From positions 124,001-188,000 of the forward strand of contig NZ_SSMX01000004.1 of NCBI RefSeq assembly GCF_004799515.1: a DNA stretch of 64,000 nt, given 5' to 3'. Position 1 is the stretch's first letter. Each line of letters opens with the position of its first letter. A program made the position numbers and the translations under genes. The notes under the pieces are model-generated. The model saw nothing but the letters and a program-made list of their open reading frames with translations, did not search any database and was not told the DNA's origin. Shown one piece after another: positions 8,964 through 16,735 of this stretch. Origin of the DNA: Phenylobacterium sp. Lineage in GTDB: Bacteria > Pseudomonadota > Alphaproteobacteria > Caulobacterales > Caulobacteraceae.

Positions 8964-9377
8964 GTGGGACCCAGCAGCGTGCCGGCAGCGTCGAAGCCAC
9001 AGGCGAGCGCGATCGTGGTTGTCCGCGACCAGGTCTTGGCGGCCTCGCTGGAACTCGCCCTGCTGGCCGGCGGCCTGAACGCGGTCCTCTTCGACCCGGC
9101 GCAAGGCCTGGCCGGCTTGCCGCTCAACATCGCCATGACTCTGATCGTCGACCACCAGGTGCTGACGCCGGACCCGGCCGCCTTCGTCGCCGGCCTGCGG
9201 GCGCGGCCCTGGGACGGCCTGGTCGTCCTGGTCACCGGCGACGCCGAGACCTTGCGGACGGCCTTCGAACGCTCGCAGCGGGTGGCCATCCTGGAAATGC
9301 CCTTCGTGGGCGCCGACCTCATCGGCGCCATCCGGGCGGTCTGGCCACCCGAGATCCCGCCCCGCGCGCCGCCATAG
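8964..9377 (+). CDS. Degenerate receiver-like protein, 137 aa
   Basis: An open frame with a GTG start. From about residue 15 it follows the receiver-domain pattern: a first strand SAIVVVRDQVLAASLELAL, a third strand MTLIVDHQVL, a fourth strand VVLVTGDAETL and a fifth strand RVAILEMPFVGADLIGAI. The position of the usual Lys-Pro is Met-Pro, and the acidic pocket after strand one is missing, so phosphorylation is doubtful. It may be a stand-alone pseudo-receiver. The start is weak (no clear ribosome site), and the gene converges on the SDR gene 7 bases away. Moderate confidence that it is expressed. Confidence 0.5.
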   Translation: MGPSSVPAASKPQASAIVVVRDQVLAASLELALLAGGLNAVLFDPAQGLAGLPLNIAMTLIVDHQVLTPDPAAFVAGLRARPWDGLVVLVTGDAETLRTAFERSQRVAILEMPFVGADLIGAIRAVWPPEIPPRAPP

Positions 9378-9384
9378 GCGGCGA

Positions 9385-10152
9385 TCAGGCGTTCCAACCT
9401 CCGTCGACGGTGAGGTTTTCGCCGTTCGTGAACGAGGCCTCGGGGCTGGCCAGGTAGGCCACGGCGGCGGCGATCTCCTCCACCTTGCCGAACCGCCCCA
9501 CGCTGGTGAGCTTGACCATGGCGGCATGCTCGTCCGTCCCTTCGTTCGGGCTGAGATCGGTGTCGATGGGGCCGGGCTGCACGCCGTTCACCGTCACGCC
9601 GAACGGGCCGAGCTCCCGGGAAAGGCCGCGGGTGAAGCCATGCAGGGCGAACTTGGTCGCGACATAGAGCGTCACCCCACCCATCGGCGCAGCTTCCCCG
9701 AAGGCCGAGCCGATATTGACGATGCGGCCCCAACCCGCCTTCGCCATGCGCCGGCCGGTTTCCTTCGCGAGCGCGATGGGGGCGCGGACGTTGACGTTGA
9801 AATGCTTGTCGTAGGCGTCGTCCGGCTGGTCCAGGAACGGGCCGTAGCCCACCGTGCCGGCGTTGTTGACCAGGATGTCGAGCCGCCCGCCGAACCGGCC
9901 GCCGAAGGCGCCGTCGATCGAGGCGATCAGGGTCTTCACGCCGTCCGGGCTGCCGAGATCGGCGCCGACGGCTTCGGCCTCACCGCCTTCGCGCCGGATG
10001 TCCACGACGACCGCCTCGGCGCGCTCGGCGCTCGACGCATAGGTCACGATGACGGCGGCGCCTTCCCGCGCGAGGCGGGCCGCGACGGCGGCGCCGATGC
10101 CGCGCGAGGAGCCGGTGACGAGGGCGAGCTTGTTTTCCAGAGGTCTGGACAT
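9385..10152 (-). CDS. SDR family NAD(P)-dependent oxidoreductase, 255 aa
   Basis: Classical short-chain dehydrogenase. TGSSRGIGAAVA near the N-terminus is the Rossmann glycine motif, NNAG sits in LDILVNNAGTVGYG, the catalytic Ser lies in VNIGSAFGEA, the YxxxK pair in LYVATKFALHGFTRGL, and PGPIDTD follows. The C-terminus GENLTVDGGWNA is the usual 3-ketoacyl reductase-like ending. ATG 10152 gives the normal family length. It is divergent from a LysR regulator only 104 bases away, an arrangement in which the regulator usually controls the oxidoreductase gene. The substrate is not predictable. Confidence 0.9.
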   Translation of the reverse strand: MSRPLENKLALVTGSSRGIGAAVAARLAREGAAVIVTYASSAERAEAVVVDIRREGGEAEAVGADLGSPDGVKTLIASIDGAFGGRFGGRLDILVNNAGTVGYGPFLDQPDDAYDKHFNVNVRAPIALAKETGRRMAKAGWGRIVNIGSAFGEAAPMGGVTLYVATKFALHGFTRGLSRELGPFGVTVNGVQPGPIDTDLSPNEGTDEHAAMVKLTSVGRFGKVEEIAAAVAYLASPEASFTNGENLTVDGGWNA

Positions 10153-10221
10153 GTCGGTGATCCTTGCTGGCGACGCCGTGTCGCTGGGGAGAAGGTGGAT
10201 CATGCCGAAAGGGGACGGTAT

Positions 10222-10233
10222 CCGTACGAACGG
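10222..10233. promoter_or_regulatory. Candidate LysR operator half-sites
   Basis: CCGT-ACGA-ACGG is an interrupted inverted repeat in the gap between the divergent SDR and LysR genes, 24 bases before the LysR start. LysR proteins bind such dyads between divergent genes. The site is short and only suggestive. Confidence 0.35.
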
Positions 10234-10256
10234 AACAAGATATATACGTTCTGGGT

Positions 10257-11147
10257 ATGAGTGACCGATTCCAGGAGCTCGCAATCTTCGTCCGCGCCGC
10301 GGAGACCGGGAGCTTCTCCCGCACGGCCCGGGAGCTCGGCGCCACCCAGCCCTCGATCTCCCGGACGATCGCGGCCCTGGAGGCCCGGCTCGGCGTGAAG
10401 CTGTTCCTGCGGACCACGCGGCGCATCACCCCGACCGACGCGGGATCGGTCCTTCTGGAGCGCGCACGGCACATCCTGCCGGAACTCGAGGACGCCGAGG
10501 ACGCCGCGCGGGGGACCGACAGCCTCCGGGGCCTGGTCCGACTGGCGATGCCCGTGGCGTTCGGGATCCGGGAGGTGATCCCGCGCCTGCCGGCCTTCCT
10601 CTCCAGCCATCCCCAGCTGAGGATCGATTTCGCCATGGCGGATGGCGCGGACGACCTTGTCGCCGAGGGCGTCGACCTGGCGCTGAGGCTGGGGCCGCTC
10701 GCGGATTCCGGGTTCGGAACCCGCAAGCTCGCCTCAGCGCCCCGGCGCCTGGTCGCGTCGCCCGCCTATCTCGAAAGACGCGGCGCGCCGGCCGCGCTGG
10801 CCGACCTCGCCGGGCACGACGGTATCTTCGGCCCCGGGGGGTCCGGACGCAGAGGCTGGGCGGCCCTTGAAGATTGGCGCGGACAGGCCGCCCCCGTGAC
10901 GGAACGATTCAACGTCACCTCGGCGGAAGGCGTCGTCGCGCTGGCCAAGGCCGGCCTTGGCATCGCGATCGCGTCGCTGTGGATGTGCCGCGCCGAACTC
11001 GACGCCGGCGACCTGATCCCGATCCTCCCGGACCTCCCCTTGAGTCCCGCCGAGGCGCACGCCGTCTTCCCGGCGGGACGCCAGCCGTCGCGCAAGGTGA
11101 GGGTTCTGACCGACTACCTCGCCATGGCGCTGCGAGATGCCCCATAG
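10257..11147 (+). CDS. LysR family transcriptional regulator, 296 aa
   Basis: The winged-helix N-terminus reads FQELAIFVRAAETGSFSRTA then ATQPSISRTIAALEARLGVKLF and RTTRRITPTDAGSVLL, the standard LysR DNA-binding domain. The rest is the periplasmic-binding-protein-like effector domain, with DDLVAEGVDLALRLGPL and EGVVALAKAGLGIAIASLWM. It belongs to the common CrgA/TsaR-like subgroup that controls an adjacent divergent oxidoreductase. ATG 10257 gives full length. Immediately after its stop codon lies a PEP-CTERM gene fragment in another frame. Confidence 0.9.
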   Translation: MSDRFQELAIFVRAAETGSFSRTARELGATQPSISRTIAALEARLGVKLFLRTTRRITPTDAGSVLLERARHILPELEDAEDAARGTDSLRGLVRLAMPVAFGIREVIPRLPAFLSSHPQLRIDFAMADGADDLVAEGVDLALRLGPLADSGFGTRKLASAPRRLVASPAYLERRGAPAALADLAGHDGIFGPGGSGRRGWAALEDWRGQAAPVTERFNVTSAEGVVALAKAGLGIAIASLWMCRAELDAGDLIPILPDLPLSPAEAHAVFPAGRQPSRKVRVLTDYLAMALRDAP

Positions 11148-11152
11148 CGCCC

Positions 11153-11422
11153 ACGCCACGCACCGGCCCCGGGACCTATTCCCTTCCGACGCTGGTCGAT
11201 CCGACTGACACCAACTACGTTCATTACACCGGCGTCTTCACCGGGTCGGGGTCCGACACCATCACCTTTTCGGACGAGGATCTCTTCGGCTACTGGAGCC
11301 TGGACAATGTTTCGGTGACGCTGGCCTCCGTGCCGGAACCCGCGGCCTGGGCGATAATGCTCCTGGGTTTCGGCTTCGCCGGCAGCGCCCTTCGCCGCCG
11401 CCGGACGCTCGCCGCGGCCTGA
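11153..11422 (+). pseudogene. 3' fragment of a PEP-CTERM protein gene
   Basis: This frame encodes about 90 residues: YSLPTLVDPTDTNYVHYTGV, then SDTITFSDEDLFGYWSLDNV and SVTLASVPEPAAWAIMLLGF, and ends GSALRRRRTLAAA. The end is a complete PEPxxWA-type sorting signal (VPEP motif, hydrophobic helix, arginine cluster), preceded by the jelly-roll strand WSLDNVSV commonly seen before it. There is no start codon, ribosome site or signal peptide: the frame simply opens inside the end of the LysR gene. The 5' part of the gene has been lost, probably by recombination at the LysR stop. Confidence 0.7.
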
Positions 11423-11524
11423 GCGCGGTCCTGGGGGCGCTCTCCGCAGGGGCCTATTCGTGCCTGCCGGCGCTTCGTCACGGGGAGCGGGCATGGCCGC
11501 CGAAGGCGCGCGCGGCCTTGGAGG

Positions 11525-12377
11525 TCATTTCGCTTCCCGAACCAGATCGATGAACGCCCGCAACCGCGCCGGCATGTTGCGGCGGCTGGGATAGTAGAGA
11601 CAAAGGCCCGGATAGGCCGGCGACCAGTCCTCCAGCACCGCGGCCAGCCGCCCGGCGGCGATGTGCTCGGCGGTGGCGGAATCAGAAAGGTAGGCCAGCC
11701 CCTGGCCGGCCAGGGCGGCTTGCAGCATGAGGTCGCTCTCATCCAGGGTGAGGTCGCCGGGCACGTCGAGCTCCAGGCTCTGCCCGCGCTTCTCGAACTC
11801 CCAGCGGTAGATCGCCCCGCTTGCCATGCGCGCACGGATGCAGCGGTGTGTCATCAGGTCCTGCGGCGCCTTCGGCCGCGCGCGGCCTTCGAAATAGGCC
11901 GGGGAGCCGACGACGATCGAGCGCATCGTCCGCGTGATGGGCACGGCGATCATGTCCGGCGGCACGAATTCCGCGAGCCGCACGCCGGCGTCGAAGCCCT
12001 GGCCCACGACGTCGACCAGGGCGCCTTCGGTGACGACCTCGACGCTCACCTGCGGGTAGAGCCGCATGTACTCGAAGATCAAAGGCGCCAGGATCATGCG
12101 CGCGGCGCCCGGCGCCATGTTCCTCGATCCGCGCGATGGCCGCGCCGATCGCCGCCAACGCCGGCGCGACGTCAGCGACGAACTGCTCGCCTTCCGCCGA
12201 CAGGGCGACGCTGCGGGTCGTGCGGTTGAACAGGCGCACGCCCAACCGCGTCTCAAGCGCCGCCACCGCGTGGCTGAGCGCCGAAGACGCCATCCCCAGT
12301 TCGCGCGCCGCCGCTCGGAAGCCGCCGCTGCGCGCCACCGTCACCACCGCTTCGAGCTCGATCTGGCTGGCTCTCAT
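11525..12377 (-). pseudogene. LysR family regulator, disrupted by deletion/frameshift
   Basis: From ATG 12377 the frame reads a good LysR DNA-binding domain (SQIELEAVVTVARSGGFRAA, then SSALSHAVAALETRLGVRLF) up to IARIEEH at about 12117. The effector domain then continues in a different frame (ARMILAPLIFEYMRLYPQVS to FIDLVREAK, stop at 11525). Intact relatives have roughly a dozen residues of the xGTLRxxAPRGxAR type at this point; they are missing, so this looks like a small out-of-frame deletion, not a single-base error. It is divergent from the aldehyde dehydrogenase gene, which it may once have controlled. Confidence 0.75.
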
Positions 12378-12476
12378 TGCGCGATTTTCTGTATCAGTCT
12401 GTGCCGACTTGATCGGCTTATCAGATCATCCGCGCGGGGTCACCTTCCTGGGCATCGGACAAGGAAGGAGCCCCCT

Positions 12477-13892
12477 ATGCACACCCTCGACAGGATCTAC
12501 ATCGACGGCCAGTTCGTCACGCCGCACGGCGAGGAGCTGTTCGACCTCTTCAACCCCGCCACCGAGGCGCTGATCGGCCAGGTCCGCCTGGGCGATGCGC
12601 AGGACGCCCGGGCGGCGGTCGCCGCGGCCAAGCGGGCTTTCCCCGCCTTCTCGCGCACGACCAAGGCGGAGCGGATCGCGATGCTGCATCGCCTGCACGA
12701 CGCGGTCGCTCCGCACGCCGAGGCCTTGGCCGCGGCCATGGTCGCGGAATATGGCGCGCCGGCCTATTTCGTGGACTTCTCCGCGCGGCGTTCGGCCAGC
12801 GTCTTCCTCGACATGGCCAAGACGCTGGAGGACTTCGACTTCAGCCAGACCATCGGCCGGGCCGAGGTCACCCTGCAGCCGCTGGGCGTGGTGGCCGCGA
12901 TCACCCCCTGGAACAGCAACTACGGCTTCATCTGCGGCAAGCTCGCCGGCGCGATCGCCGCCGGCTGCACCATCGTCGTCAAACCCAGCGAGATGAGCGC
13001 CACCCAGACCGACGTCCTGATGCGGGCCCTGCACGAGGCCGGCCTGCCGCCGGGGGTCTTCAACATCGTCAACGGCCGCGGTGAGGTGGTCGGCGCCGAA
13101 CTCACCTCGCACCCCAACGTCGCCAAGGTCACCTTCACCGGCTCGACCCCGGTGGGCCGCGCCATCCTGCGCGCCGCCTCGGAGACCATGAAGCGGGTGA
13201 CCCTGGAGCTGGGCGGCAAGGGCCCGAACATCATCCTGGAGGACGCCGACCTGGAGACCGCGATCCCGACCGTGGCGATGATGGGCTTCGGCAACAGCGG
13301 ACAGGCCTGCGTGGCGGGCACGCGGATCCTGGCGCCGAGATCGCGCCTGCCGGAGATCCTGGAACGGCTGAAGACCGCGGTCGCGGCCCTGAAGGTCGGC
13401 GAGGCCACCGATCCGTCGGTGATGATCGGCCCGATGGTCAGCCAAAAGCAGTGGGACCGCGTGCAGAGCTATATCCGCCTGGGCCAGGAGGAAGGCGCCC
13501 AACTGCTGGTCGGCGGCGAGGGTCGGCCGGACGGGTTGGATCGCGGCTGGTTCGTGCGGCCGACGGTCTTCGTCGGCGTCAACAACGACATGCGCATCGC
13601 CCGCGAGGAGATCTTCGGCCCGGTGCTCAGCGTCATCCCCTACGAGGACGAGGACGAGGCGATCGCCATCGCCAACGACACCACCTACGGCCTGCAGGCC
13701 TATGTGGCGAGCTCCGACCTGGACCACGCCCGCGCCGTGGCCGATCGGCTGGAAAGCGGCCGGGTGGTGATCAACGGCGCGCCGCACGAGCCGCTCGCGC
13801 CCTTCGGCGGCTTCAAGCAGTCCGGCATCGGCCGCGAGTACGGCCGGTTCGGGCTGGAGGCCCACCTGGAACCCCGCGCAGTTCTTGCGTGA
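12477..13892 (+). CDS. Aldehyde dehydrogenase family protein, 471 aa
   Basis: An NAD(P)-dependent aldehyde dehydrogenase. Visible motifs are PWNSNYGF in the cofactor domain, KPSEMSATQT, FTGSTPVGRAI, the general base Glu244 in LELGGKGPN, and the catalytic Cys278 in NSGQACVAGTR. EEIFGPVLSVIPY and PFGGFKQSGIGREYG complete the family pattern. AAGGAAGGAG at 12461-12470 fixes ATG 12477. Length is normal. The gene is divergent from the broken LysR gene and is followed by a strong hairpin. The aldehyde substrate is unknown. Confidence 0.92.
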   Translation: MHTLDRIYIDGQFVTPHGEELFDLFNPATEALIGQVRLGDAQDARAAVAAAKRAFPAFSRTTKAERIAMLHRLHDAVAPHAEALAAAMVAEYGAPAYFVDFSARRSASVFLDMAKTLEDFDFSQTIGRAEVTLQPLGVVAAITPWNSNYGFICGKLAGAIAAGCTIVVKPSEMSATQTDVLMRALHEAGLPPGVFNIVNGRGEVVGAELTSHPNVAKVTFTGSTPVGRAILRAASETMKRVTLELGGKGPNIILEDADLETAIPTVAMMGFGNSGQACVAGTRILAPRSRLPEILERLKTAVAALKVGEATDPSVMIGPMVSQKQWDRVQSYIRLGQEEGAQLLVGGEGRPDGLDRGWFVRPTVFVGVNNDMRIAREEIFGPVLSVIPYEDEDEAIAIANDTTYGLQAYVASSDLDHARAVADRLESGRVVINGAPHEPLAPFGGFKQSGIGREYGRFGLEAHLEPRAVLA

Positions 13893-13904
13893 CCCCGAAG
13901 CGGC

Positions 13905-13929
13905 GGGCCCGAGGGGGATCCTCGGGCCC
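13905..13929 (+). terminator. Hairpin after the aldehyde dehydrogenase gene
   Basis: GGGCCCGAGG (13905-13914) pairs perfectly with CCTCGGGCCC (13920-13929) around a 5-base loop, 13 bases after the stop codon. No T-run follows, so it may act with Rho or as a 3'-end stabiliser. Confidence 0.6.
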
Positions 13930-14012
13930 GGACCGGCTTGGAGGTTCGGGACAGCCTCGAGCGAACGTCGGCCGGGCGCCGAAAGGCCCGCCAAGCGTGG
14001 GCCATCAAGCGG

Positions 14013-14411
14013 TCAATGAGCACCAACGGACCTGCCGGCGTTCCAGAGTAGGCCGCCGAGGATCACGGCGATGGCGAAGAGCGCCGGAACGTCGCCCATC
14101 AGATGCCCCATGTGATTCATGCCGTCCGTCATGCCGAAGGACTGCTGCGCCATGATTGCGCCATGCACGAGACTGGACGCAGCCGTGAACCAGATCAGGC
14201 TGCGATTGCTGAGTGGATCGCGGGCGGCGAGGATGAGGAAGATCCCCAGCACGGCGTAAACGCCGACGATCATCATGTAGTAGTCGTTCGAGAAGGGGGC
14301 GCCTTGATGCCAGGCCCAGCCCGATGGCCAGACGATCGAGAGCGGATAGATCAAAAGGAAGGCAACACCAAAAACGACAAGCATAATCCTGAGAAGTGAC
14401 AATGTGTTCAT
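14013..14411 (-). CDS. Small integral membrane protein, 132 aa (DUF6632-like)
   Basis: The ATG at 14411 is preceded by GGGAGG on the minus strand. The product has four hydrophobic helices: LLRIMLVVFGVAFLLIYPLS, YYMMIVGVYAVLGIFLILAA, SLIWFTAASSLVHGAIMAQQ and LFAIAVILGGLLW. Conserved-looking polar residues include HQGAPFSNDYYMM and a Met/His-rich loop MTDGMNHMGHLMGD. The topology and the WPSGWxWH and NDYYMMIVGVYAVLG segments resemble the uncharacterised DUF6632 family; this is recalled similarity, not a search result. Function unknown; the Met/His loop could bind a metal. Confidence 0.7.
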   Translation of the reverse strand: MNTLSLLRIMLVVFGVAFLLIYPLSIVWPSGWAWHQGAPFSNDYYMMIVGVYAVLGIFLILAARDPLSNRSLIWFTAASSLVHGAIMAQQSFGMTDGMNHMGHLMGDVPALFAIAVILGGLLWNAGRSVGAH

Positions 14412-14654
14412 GGCGCAACCTCCCAATCTGTGGAAATAACATGCCCGCGTGGATGCTACGGTGACGACTCCCATACCATAACCGAACATTGCAAACGCAC
14501 CCGATCCCGCAAATTTCGATCGGCCGCCTTCTCTTTCACCCGAACGTTCACGCAGACTGGAACCCAGTCACTGGCGCCCGACCGCCAAGCAGACCGCTTG
14601 AACGTCCACAAAGAGCCACTCGCCGAAGCTCGTGGGCGTCCCTGTGAACAGCCC

Positions 14655-16667
14655 TCAGTCCCGATACCGCGTGACGGCATCGCCCAGCGCCGCCTTCAGG
14701 GGGGCCAGCCAAGGCTCGTAGTGGGTCCACTGGTCGAGGCCGTCGCGGAAGATCGGCTGGCGGACCTGTTCGGAGCTGGGGGTGCGCACGCTGCGCCGGG
14801 TCTTGTGGAAGTCGACGCAGGCCTGCTCGAACGGCAGGCCGCAGTGGTCGAGAAGGCGGCGCACGCTGCCCTCCAGGTCGTCGATGACGTCCTCGTGCTG
14901 CACGCGCAGCACCCGGCCCGGCAGCACCGCGTCCCAGTGGGCCATCAGCTCCAGATAGGTGCGGTAGTAGCGGGCGATGTCGTCCGCGCCGTAGGTGAAC
15001 TCCTGGCCGTTGGCGAACAGCTGCTTGAGGTTGGAGAAGCAGCAGCTCATCGGGTCGCGCCGGGCGTCGATGATCCTGGCGTTCGGCAGGATCAGCGCGA
15101 TCAGGCCGATGTGCCGGAAATTGTTCGGCATCTTGTCGATGAAGAAGGCCCGTCCGGTGCGGTAGACGGCCGTATCGGCCAGGTAGCGCGCGCCCATCTC
15201 GCGCACCTGTTCGGCGCTGAGGTCGGCGAGCGCCGCCGGATAGCGCGGCTGGTCGGGGTCCGGATTGAGCCCCTGCACCTCCAGCACCAGGCGCTGGATG
15301 TCCGACAGCTCCTGGGTGCCCTCCACCTGAGAGTGCGAGGCCAGGATCTGTTCGATCAGGGTCGAGCCCGCGCGGGGCAGCCCCAGGACAAAGATCGGGT
15401 CGGGCCGCGGATCGCCCCATCCACTCCGTATACGGAAGAACTCGCTCGCGCAGGTCTGGATCTGCATCCGCGTGTTGGCTTCAATGACCTCCGGCGCGTA
15501 GCGGCTTTCGGAGCGCCGGAGCGCATTGCCGCGCTCGTAGTAGAGCCAGGATTCGGCGAACTCCCCGCGGTCCTCCAGCGCCTTCCCCAACGCGAAACAG
15601 AGGTGGTAGCGGTCGATAAGCCCGGTGGTCTCCACCGCCTCCTCTCCGCGCATCCGGGCGATCTCTTCGTCCGTAAACCGATAGGTCTTGAGGTTCGCCA
15701 GGCTCCAGTAGGCGTCGCCGAAGTTTGGCCGCGCGGCCGCTGCGGCGCGGTAGGAGGCGATCGCCTCGGGCAGGCGGCCGATGGTCTTCAGCGCATGGCC
15801 GGCCCACAGGGGCACGTCCCACGACCCCGGCGCGTCGGCCAGCATGCCGCGGTAGATCTCGATGGCGTCCTCGTGGCGTCCCAGGCCGATGGCGGCGGTG
15901 GCCGACAGCGTCCGGTAGTCGAGGTTCTCCGGCGCCTGCGCCAGCAACCGGTCGATCTCGATGACCGCGGCGGCGTACCTCTGCCGTTTGATCAGGGTCT
16001 GGGCGTAGTCGTAGCGGGCGGCCTGGTAGTCGGGGGCCAGCGTCAGCACCGCCGCCAGCAGCAAGTCCGCCTCGTCCAGCACATCGTGCGCCAGGGCGAT
16101 GCGGGCGAGTAGGCGCATGGCCTCCGGGTGGTCGCCGTGGCGCAGCAGGAAGGCGCGGACGATCTGCTCGGCCGGCGCCAGGTCGCCGTCGGAGAACAGG
16201 CTGGTGGCGGTCACGATCTCGGGCGGCAGGGCGGCCAGGGTCGCCACATGCTGGGCGGCGGTGGCGGCGTTGGCCGGCTCCCCCACCATGCCGTAGAGAC
16301 CCTGCAGCATCTTCCAGCTCGCCGGCAGGGCGGGGTTGATGTTCACCGCGATCAAGAGGGCCTCGATCGCCCCGGGCGCGTCCTTCAGCTGCACCCGGCA
16401 GAGGCCGCGTTCCTGGTGCAGGCGGCTGAAGGCGGGCTGCAGCCGCTCCAGGCGCGCCAGCACCGCCAGCGCGTCCTCCACCCGGCGCAGGTGGCGCAGG
16501 CTGACCGCCGAGATCAGCAGGAGGTCGCGGTTTTCCGGCCGGTCGGCCACGCGGGCCTCGGCGCGCGCCAGGGCCTCCTCGTGGCGGCCATCGGCCTGCA
16601 GCCGCCGCAGGTGCGCGACCTCGTCCTCGACGGACATCTCGGGCGCGGGGTCGACGGTGACGGACAT
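14655..16667 (-). CDS. TPR-repeat sulfotransferase, 670 aa
   Basis: Residues about 10-400 are tandem TPR repeats (for example VEDALAVLARLERLQPAFSR, HEDAIEIYRGMLADAPGSWD, LPEAIASYRAAAAARPNFGD). From residue 425 a PAPS-dependent sulfotransferase domain begins with FVLGLPRAGSTLIEQILASH, the 5'-phosphosulfate loop, followed by FFIDKMPNNFRHIGLI and a 3'-phosphate motif in IIDARRDPMSCCFSN. This two-part family is frequent in sphingomonads and caulobacters, often beside TonB receptors, as here. ATG 16667 is chosen because it lies beyond the terminator of the upstream receptor gene; longer frames run into that gene. The target molecule is unknown. Confidence 0.87.
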   Translation of the reverse strand: MSVTVDPAPEMSVEDEVAHLRRLQADGRHEEALARAEARVADRPENRDLLLISAVSLRHLRRVEDALAVLARLERLQPAFSRLHQERGLCRVQLKDAPGAIEALLIAVNINPALPASWKMLQGLYGMVGEPANAATAAQHVATLAALPPEIVTATSLFSDGDLAPAEQIVRAFLLRHGDHPEAMRLLARIALAHDVLDEADLLLAAVLTLAPDYQAARYDYAQTLIKRQRYAAAVIEIDRLLAQAPENLDYRTLSATAAIGLGRHEDAIEIYRGMLADAPGSWDVPLWAGHALKTIGRLPEAIASYRAAAAARPNFGDAYWSLANLKTYRFTDEEIARMRGEEAVETTGLIDRYHLCFALGKALEDRGEFAESWLYYERGNALRRSESRYAPEVIEANTRMQIQTCASEFFRIRSGWGDPRPDPIFVLGLPRAGSTLIEQILASHSQVEGTQELSDIQRLVLEVQGLNPDPDQPRYPAALADLSAEQVREMGARYLADTAVYRTGRAFFIDKMPNNFRHIGLIALILPNARIIDARRDPMSCCFSNLKQLFANGQEFTYGADDIARYYRTYLELMAHWDAVLPGRVLRVQHEDVIDDLEGSVRRLLDHCGLPFEQACVDFHKTRRSVRTPSSEQVRQPIFRDGLDQWTHYEPWLAPLKAALGDAVTRYRD

Positions 16668-16680
16668 GGACGGCCAGATG

Positions 16681-16707
16681 AAAAGGGGTGGCATTGCCTG
16701 CCACCCC
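16681..16707 (-). terminator. Intrinsic terminator of the TonB-receptor gene
   Basis: On the minus strand GGGGTGGCA (16707-16699) pairs perfectly with TGCCACCCC (16693-16685) across a 5-base loop and is followed by TTTT (16684-16681). It sits 29 bases after the receptor stop codon and ends 14 bases before the sulfotransferase start, so the two genes are at least partly uncoupled. Confidence 0.85.
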
Positions 16708-16735
16708 TCTCCAACAGTTCTGTGACAGTCAGCCT

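Noticed and set aside
12426..13994. Long minus-strand frame opposite the aldehyde dehydrogenase
   Set aside because: Shadow frame; the plus strand has catalytic Cys and Glu and a strong ribosome site.
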